Assembly (NCBI RefSeq): GCF_029223195.1
Contig: NZ_JARHUF010000017.1
Span: 1 to 64,000 of the forward strand
DNA: 64,000 bases
Reading direction: 5' to 3'
Source: Vibrio sp. CAU 1672
Lineage (GTDB): Bacteria; Pseudomonadota; Gammaproteobacteria; Enterobacterales; Vibrionaceae
The translations under genes and the position numbers were made by a program. The notes beneath the pieces were generated by a model. It saw only the letters and a list, made by a program, of their open reading frames with translations, made no database searches and was not told the DNA's origin. Within the stretch, counting starts at the first letter, position 1; the number at the start of each line of letters is the position of its first letter. Below, piece after piece: positions 59,211 to 64,000 of this stretch.

Positions 59211-59927
59211 TCAATACTCCCAGCTATCATGCGCGAGCGGTAGGCGATTCAGTAAATCTCTACGTTCGCGCCAGTCTGGTAGATGTTTATCCATGAGCGC
59301 CTTAAAGCGCTCATTGTGATGCCGTTCAAGCAAATGAACTAACTCATGTAGGAGAATGTACTCAAGGCATTCTGGCGGTTTCTTGGCAAGCTCTGAGTTT
59401 AGCCAAATGCGCTTGCTGCTGATATTACAGCTCCCCCACTTAGTCTTCATTTTTTTAACGCCCCAATCGAGAGCTTCCACACCTAGCCTTCTTTGCCATT
59501 TCTCTAACAATTGCTCGGTGTGATCTTTAACTTCTTGACGATAAAAGTCGTTCAAAAGTTTTAAGCGTTTATCGTGGGTTGTCTTTTCAGACACCGTCAA
59601 CAGAAGCTTCTTAGAGGATGCTTTAACAACAGAGTGCTTTCCTTGGCTGAACTCAATATCGAGTAGATATCTATGCCCCCACAGATAGTGACTCTCTCCG
59701 TAGAGCATCTCCCTATCGGATTGACGCAGTTGACTAGCAAACTCCGCTTTTTGCTTCTTTATCCAGGCCAACTTACTAATAACTGCCAAACGAATCGCTT
59801 GCTCGCTCATTTTCAATGGCACCGAAACACGTACCATCCCATCAGGTGGAAGAACGCTGATGTGCAGGTTTTTGATGTCCTTTCGATTAACAGTCAGCTC
59901 CATACCACTAATGGTAAGTTTCGACAT
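59211..59927 (-). CDS. YgjP-like zinc metallopeptidase (DUF45)
   Basis: A 238-residue protein whose C-terminal domain has HELVH at 194-198 and a third ligand in ERHHNERF (His203/204), the zinc signature of the YgjP/WLM-type family; KWGSCNISSKRIWLN is also typical. It is translated last in the operon: its ATG overlaps the hsdR stop as TAATG. Peptidases of this family frequently follow hsdR in type I restriction loci, but their role there is not established. The DNA stops 7 bp from the integrase gene, convergent with it. Confidence 0.9.
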   Translation of the reverse strand: MSKLTISGMELTVNRKDIKNLHISVLPPDGMVRVSVPLKMSEQAIRLAVISKLAWIKKQKAEFASQLRQSDREMLYGESHYLWGHRYLLDIEFSQGKHSVVKASSKKLLLTVSEKTTHDKRLKLLNDFYRQEVKDHTEQLLEKWQRRLGVEALDWGVKKMKTKWGSCNISSKRIWLNSELAKKPPECLEYILLHELVHLLERHHNERFKALMDKHLPDWRERRDLLNRLPLAHDSWEY

Positions 59928-62900
59928 TATTGATATTCCTTTTGCGCTTTGATCAAGTTCATCAGATCAAAAAGGTCTATCTCTTGACCCTCAATTTTTT
60001 TCCCTTTAATCTCTTTTCGAACCGCATTTGCAACTTCTCGCTCCTTGAAGCGATCACCTACCCAGTCTGCCTTTTTCGTGGTCATCACAGCTTCATCAAC
60101 GTTGACAGCTAACTCTTCATCTTTTCCTAAGTTGTCATAAAGCGATTGCTTCGCAGCAGTATTAATTGAGCCAGGGTAGTTCGATTTGTTTGCACTTGGG
60201 TTGACTACTTTTGCTGCCAGGCTTTTTATCTTTTCCAGGTACTCCTGATAGCTGATAGCCTGCTGGCGACGCTGTTCAATAATTTCCTCAAGCAAAACTG
60301 ACATTTGCTCATAGTATTTTGGGTTTACCGGATTTTCATCAACAATGGTTTTACGGACGTTATTTTCAATGGCTTCTGCCATCGCCCCTTCGTTGTCTCT
60401 CAAGTTTTTGGGCAATTGATTTAGGCCGTCTCCATCTTTTTTAACGATCAGCTCGATAAGTCCCAATTCTTCGAAATCCATCAAGGTTTCACTTTCATCG
60501 GCCCGAATATAGGTATCCAATAGTTGACGCATAGCAGGTTCAAAACGCTTCATATCGAGCAGATCACCACTTGCTAATTTGATTTCATCTCGAACCTTCT
60601 CGAAATGTACAATATCTTCTTTGATGGACTTCACTTGCTCATCGGTATATCCGGCTTGGCTCATCTCATTGGCAAGGTTTGCATAAGCCCTAAGAAGCTT
60701 TGCCACCGCCTGATAAAGTGTCAGTCGCAGCGCTTCTTTTTCACCTAAGTCATCCTTATTGTCTCCTGATACGCCACAGAAGAAGTGGATATAGTCTTTA
60801 GTGTCGCGAGGTGCTTTAACAGGCTCACAGATAGCCTTAACGGTATCTAGCGCGTTATCCAAATCTTCCTTAGCCTGAACGAGGCGGTCTTTCAGCAAGC
60901 CCGCAACATCATCTTTGTCATACCCGCCCAACGCCTCTGCGGTGTAATCTGTAATCGCCTTATCGAGACTTTTGAAAAGGTCTTTGTAGTCAATGATGTA
61001 ACCATACTCCTTGTCATCGCCGTCGAGTCGATTAACTCGACAAATGGCCTGGAACAAGTTGTGGTCAGTCATATGCTTATCAATGTAGAGATAAGTGGCA
61101 GAAGGAGCATCAAATCCCGTTAAGAGCTTATCCACGACGATAAGCAAACGCATTTGACCTGGCTCTTCAATGAAGCGCTTTTTGACCTCTTTTTCGAACT
61201 CTTCTACACGAGATGCGGCTTTGTCTTCAGGTTGCTCAAAGTAGTCTGCTAGCATCTTCCTGTAGCAATCATACTTAAATTGCTTTTCGGTTTGCCCAGC
61301 ACCAGCTTCCTCACCTTTGATTGAGGCTGCTGTAGGTTGGTAACTCGTTACAATTGCGCACTTTCCAGCAAGGTCCGTTTTCGTGAACATTTCATAAATG
61401 GTACACGCCTGATGAATACTGGAGCAGACCAACATTGCATTACCTCGACCATCCATAAGACGAGGCTTAATCTCCATATCCATCAAAATATCTTGAGCAA
61501 TTTTTTCCAGACGAGAGCGACTGGAGAGCACTTTTTTCATCGTGCCCCATCGTTGCTTAAGCTGAAATTTTGCGATGCTAGACAAACCTTTAGTCTTAGC
61601 TTCAAACCATTGGTCTACTTTCTTCTCTGACGTTAAGTGCTGGTCGATATCTCGCGCCTCATAGCGAAGGTCAAGGACAACGCCATCATCAACGGCTTCA
61701 TCAAATTTGTAGGTATGGATATAGGGGCCAAATACCTCCAAAGACTTTTTCTTGTCCTTCTTCATCAACGGCGTACCGGTAAAACCAATAAACATCGCTT
61801 CAGGAAGTACAGCTTTCATCGCATCGTGTAAGAGCCCTGACTGAGTTCGATGGCACTCATCAACAAAAACAAACAGTTCACCTTTGGCGCGAAAATCTGA
61901 ACCGAGGTTAGCTTTAATTTCTTCGATAAACTCTTCAGTCGCCGCGTCGTCATCTGACTCCCCGAAGCGACCAAACTTATGGACCAGAGAACAAACCAAC
62001 CACGGATTAGGTTCGTTCAATGTCGCTATCAGATCTGCACCGCTCTTGGTGCGATAAATACCCTCATCAACACCGGTAAAGACTTTCTCAATTTGTTCAT
62101 CAAGCTCAGTACGGTCAGTAATTACAAGTACTCGGGAATCTGAGACGTTTTCACGAATCCACTTGGCAAGCCATACCATTGTCAGGCTCTTACCTGAGCC
62201 TTGCGTATGCCAAATAATGCCGCCTTCACGCTTTTTGATGTGTCGCTTGGCTGCTTGAATACCGAAATATTGGTTGTGACGGCAGGTTTTCTTCACACCC
62301 GAGTCAAAAACAACGAAGTCATGGATAATCTGCAAGAAACGCTGCTTGTTACAGAACTGGGCAATATGGTTATCAAGCAGGCTTTCATGGACCTGCGGTT
62401 GGTCATCTTTCCACTCTAGGTAGTACTTTTCTGGCGTCTCAATAGTGCCATAACGTAACCCCTGCGAATCATTACCAGCCATCACTAACTGCATCGTTGT
62501 GAAGAAGTTACGAATAAAGTCTTTCGTTTGATTATCTAAGTTCTGACGAATACCTTCACTGATAGAAACGGAAGAACGCTTCAGCTCAATCACCCCTAGC
62601 GCAATGCCGTTTACATAAAGCACGATATCAGGGCGCTTCTTGTTTTCCCCTTTCACTGAGACTTCTTCTGCAATCGCAAAGTCGTTGTTTTCAGGATTCT
62701 CCCAATCGATCAGCCATACCGTTTGATTTTGCTCTCCAACGCCTTCCTTTTCTTTTATCCCATAGCGTAATAAGCGATAGACTTCTTTGTTGGCATCAAA
62801 AAGCTTCTTACCCTCACCAAGTGACGCCTGTGATTCCAGTTTGCGCAGCGCTCGATTAATGAGTGCTTCACTAACACCTCGTTTTTTTAACCATTCAATT

Positions 62901-63034
62901 AATAGATCCCGTTCGATATTGCGATTGTTATCACGATCAATCCAGTTCCCAAGGTAGTCATACCCCAGTTCATCTTTAAAAAATCGCACCACGCGATCTT
63001 GCGTAATACGCTCTTTTTGGCCAACGTTACTCAC
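59927..63034 (-). CDS. hsdR: Type I restriction endonuclease subunit R
   Basis: Motor-nuclease subunit that translocates and cuts unmethylated DNA in complex with HsdM and HsdS. The 1035-residue chain has an N-terminal PD-ExK nuclease (Asp136, Glu150, Lys152 in RPDIVLY...VIELK), helicase motif I QGSGKS at 278-283, motif II DECH at 392-395, GFTGTPL, and later motifs (VVDKLLTGFDAP, QAICRVNRL), then a C-terminal helical region. The start is GTG at 63034 with AAGGAT 8 bases upstream. The two residues of frame coupling to the peptidase are intact. hsdM and hsdS are not in view. Confidence 0.95.
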   Translation of the reverse strand: MSNVGQKERITQDRVVRFFKDELGYDYLGNWIDRDNNRNIERDLLIEWLKKRGVSEALINRALRKLESQASLGEGKKLFDANKEVYRLLRYGIKEKEGVGEQNQTVWLIDWENPENNDFAIAEEVSVKGENKKRPDIVLYVNGIALGVIELKRSSVSISEGIRQNLDNQTKDFIRNFFTTMQLVMAGNDSQGLRYGTIETPEKYYLEWKDDQPQVHESLLDNHIAQFCNKQRFLQIIHDFVVFDSGVKKTCRHNQYFGIQAAKRHIKKREGGIIWHTQGSGKSLTMVWLAKWIRENVSDSRVLVITDRTELDEQIEKVFTGVDEGIYRTKSGADLIATLNEPNPWLVCSLVHKFGRFGESDDDAATEEFIEEIKANLGSDFRAKGELFVFVDECHRTQSGLLHDAMKAVLPEAMFIGFTGTPLMKKDKKKSLEVFGPYIHTYKFDEAVDDGVVLDLRYEARDIDQHLTSEKKVDQWFEAKTKGLSSIAKFQLKQRWGTMKKVLSSRSRLEKIAQDILMDMEIKPRLMDGRGNAMLVCSSIHQACTIYEMFTKTDLAGKCAIVTSYQPTAASIKGEEAGAGQTEKQFKYDCYRKMLADYFEQPEDKAASRVEEFEKEVKKRFIEEPGQMRLLIVVDKLLTGFDAPSATYLYIDKHMTDHNLFQAICRVNRLDGDDKEYGYIIDYKDLFKSLDKAITDYTAEALGGYDKDDVAGLLKDRLVQAKEDLDNALDTVKAICEPVKAPRDTKDYIHFFCGVSGDNKDDLGEKEALRLTLYQAVAKLLRAYANLANEMSQAGYTDEQVKSIKEDIVHFEKVRDEIKLASGDLLDMKRFEPAMRQLLDTYIRADESETLMDFEELGLIELIVKKDGDGLNQLPKNLRDNEGAMAEAIENNVRKTIVDENPVNPKYYEQMSVLLEEIIEQRRQQAISYQEYLEKIKSLAAKVVNPSANKSNYPGSINTAAKQSLYDNLGKDEELAVNVDEAVMTTKKADWVGDRFKEREVANAVRKEIKGKKIEGQEIDLFDLMNLIKAQKEYQ

Positions 63035-63154
63035 AAATCAAATCCTTCTTTTATATAAACGATAACCAATAACTAACTACTAAAAAGCAACGAAAAAAAA
63101 TAATGTTCAACCTTTTAGCCATAAACTAAAAAAACAAACTAAATATGTTATTTG
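63035..63154. other. AT-rich spacer before hsdR
   Basis: 120 bp with very low GC and no ORF. It may hold an internal promoter for hsdR or simply mark where the ATPase/TOPRIM pair joined the restriction operon. Confidence 0.45.
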
Positions 63155-63844
63155 TTATATTGCCTCTAACACATCAACTTCAAATTGACCCGCTTGAATA
63201 CAAATATCTTTGACCTTCCCCCACCCTGAGGTTAGCTCTGGGGCTTTTAGCATATACTCGCGTTTAGTCTTCTTTACTCTAAGCGCTTTTGGTAACCGCC
63301 CTAATTTATTTTCTAGGTCAATATCAGACTCAGCATCTTTTAACAATGGATGTTCAGAATCTAACAATGCGGCAGCAAGCCATGTACCCGAAGATTGCGC
63401 AGGCAAACAAACAATACCGCTTCCAACTGAAGCTTGACCTAACCAACTTTCTAATACCTGCCGTAAAGTATTCACTGTTTCACTTATTGGCTTGTCAGCT
63501 TGTACACATGGCAATGCAAGCCAACCTTTTTCTTCGGCTTTAAGTGCAGTCTCCCACCCACAGTTCATATACTGAAAAGTTGAGACATCGACATCCAAGT
63601 GTATAATAATTAAATCGTATGAGTTAAGCGTAGGGTCTTGGTCTATTGGACCGGCAAATCGGTCATCAGCCATCGAACACCATTTCAAAACCCCTCCCCA
63701 ACCGTTACCCATCTCAGGCTTCGTCGCTTCAGGCTGAAGTTGATTCAAAATGAATGTACAGGGTAAAAAAGCCTTTAATGCTGCTTCTATGATCACATAA
63801 TCCGTCGGTCCCTCAGCCACAAGTGCAATTCGTAAATCAGACAT
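63155..63844 (-). CDS. TOPRIM-like protein (DUF4276/OLD-type), probable defence nuclease partner
   Basis: A 229-residue protein. The N-terminus has VAEGPTD with Glu11 and, after a spacer, LIIIHLDVDV with Asp84 and Asp86, the arrangement of a TOPRIM domain (first glutamate, then DxD) as in OLD nucleases and AriB of PARIS. LVAEGPTDYVIIEAAL closely resembles DUF4276-type proteins. Catalysis is not proved by this. Its ATG overlaps the stop of the upstream gene by 8 bases (ATGTCTGA), so the two are coupled and likely act together. Confidence 0.75.
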   Translation of the reverse strand: MSDLRIALVAEGPTDYVIIEAALKAFLPCTFILNQLQPEATKPEMGNGWGGVLKWCSMADDRFAGPIDQDPTLNSYDLIIIHLDVDVSTFQYMNCGWETALKAEEKGWLALPCVQADKPISETVNTLRQVLESWLGQASVGSGIVCLPAQSSGTWLAAALLDSEHPLLKDAESDIDLENKLGRLPKALRVKKTKREYMLKAPELTSGWGKVKDICIQAGQFEVDVLEAI

Positions 63845-64000
63845 TTGGTACAGCTCCTAGGTGACCCATAAGCCATAAGCGAGACAAAGGAAACTGTTGA
63901 TTAAGTGACTTCAGTTCTTCAGTGAGTATTATGCGACGAACTTGGGTCAAACCATTACTGTTACGTTCAACAGCAAACAGGCGAACTTCATCGTCATTAA
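63837..64000 (-). CDS. C-terminus of a probable AAA/ABC-type ATPase (partial)
   Basis: The frame is open from the window edge to TGA at 63837-63839; the visible end reads DDEVRLFAVERN...TQVRRIILTEEL...LSRLWLMGHLGAVPNV. This pattern (EVxLFxVER, then xLWxxGxLGxxP) is what I know from the ends of SMC/RecF-like ATPases that precede DUF4276 TOPRIM proteins. Without the Walker motifs, which would lie beyond the edge, the call is an inference from C-terminus and pairing. Confidence 0.55.
   Translation of the reverse strand, partial: NDDEVRLFAVERNSNGLTQVRRIILTEELKSLNQQFPLSRLWLMGHLGAVPNV

Larger units (their letters stand above)
57806..64000. mobile_element. Genomic island at ssrA, left part (runs past the window)
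   Basis: Begins right after tmRNA with an integrase gene and continues with a minus-strand restriction/defence operon. Base composition appears AT-richer than the core genome to the left. The same attachment site is used by VPI-1 in V. cholerae, but none of its virulence genes is present here. The right boundary is outside the window. Confidence 0.88.

Noticed and set aside
1..64000. CRISPR arrays
   Set aside because: No regularly spaced direct repeats of 25-40 bp were seen on reading the sequence.

Overview
The window looks like chromosomal DNA of a Vibrio (Vibrionaceae, Gammaproteobacteria). The gene sets and orders are typical of the genus: nrdR-ribD-ribE-ribBA-ribH-nusB-thiL-pgpA, proBA-crl-frsA-gpt, purL/mltF/tadA, dacB-tyrS, erpA/hemL, rsmC-chiS, grpE/dnaK/dnaJ and smpB-ssrA. 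ChiS, the chitin-response regulator of Vibrio, has its expected His469 and Asp772. The species cannot be fixed from the sequence alone.

Layout. (1) Positions 1-122 may be the end of an IS4/Tn5-type insertion sequence, or adapter carry-over. (2) 172-6360, minus: an operon for nucleotide-reductase repression (nrdR), riboflavin synthesis, NusB, thiamine-phosphate kinase and PgpA. (3) 6476-13018, minus: proBA, crl, frsA, gpt and an NCS2 purine permease with a PurR operator. (4) 13340-13702: a short minus-strand transcription unit with a CRP-like site, a 28-residue peptide ORF and a strong terminator. (5) 13997-18420: pepD, a DUF3332 lipoprotein, an M14-type deacylase, an exported hypothetical protein and a DUF3622 protein. 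(6) 18694-25482: purL with a perfect PurR box, mltF, an overlooked 44-residue highly basic protein, and tadA. (7) 25695-35257: dacB, a short MgtE-type transporter with a structured, peptide-encoding leader, tyrS, an M23 endopeptidase and an RND efflux pair. (8) 35373-43464: erpA, hemL, a 38-residue membrane miniprotein, an AI-2E permease, rsmC and chiS. (9) 43660-50578: dnaJ, dnaK, a DAACS symporter, grpE and nadK, with sigma-32 promoters before dnaK and grpE. (10) 50823-57369: two lipoproteins (DUF3103-like and erythromycin-esterase-like), SOS-controlled recN, bamE, ratA-rnfH and smpB. (11) 57438-57805: tmRNA.

From 57806 to the right edge lies a genomic island integrated at the 3' end of ssrA, the same site used by Vibrio pathogenicity island 1. 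It carries a P4-type tyrosine integrase followed by a minus-strand defence operon: the C-terminus of a probable AAA ATPase, a TOPRIM-like protein, a type I restriction subunit HsdR and a YgjP-type metallopeptidase. The ATPase/TOPRIM pair overlaps by 8 bp, as do HsdR and the peptidase by a TAATG junction. This is the best candidate for a little-described system: an OLD/PARIS-like two-gene module placed inside a type I restriction operon. hsdM and hsdS are not in the window.

No tRNA, rRNA or CRISPR array was seen. All function calls come from reading motifs and gene order; no database search was run.
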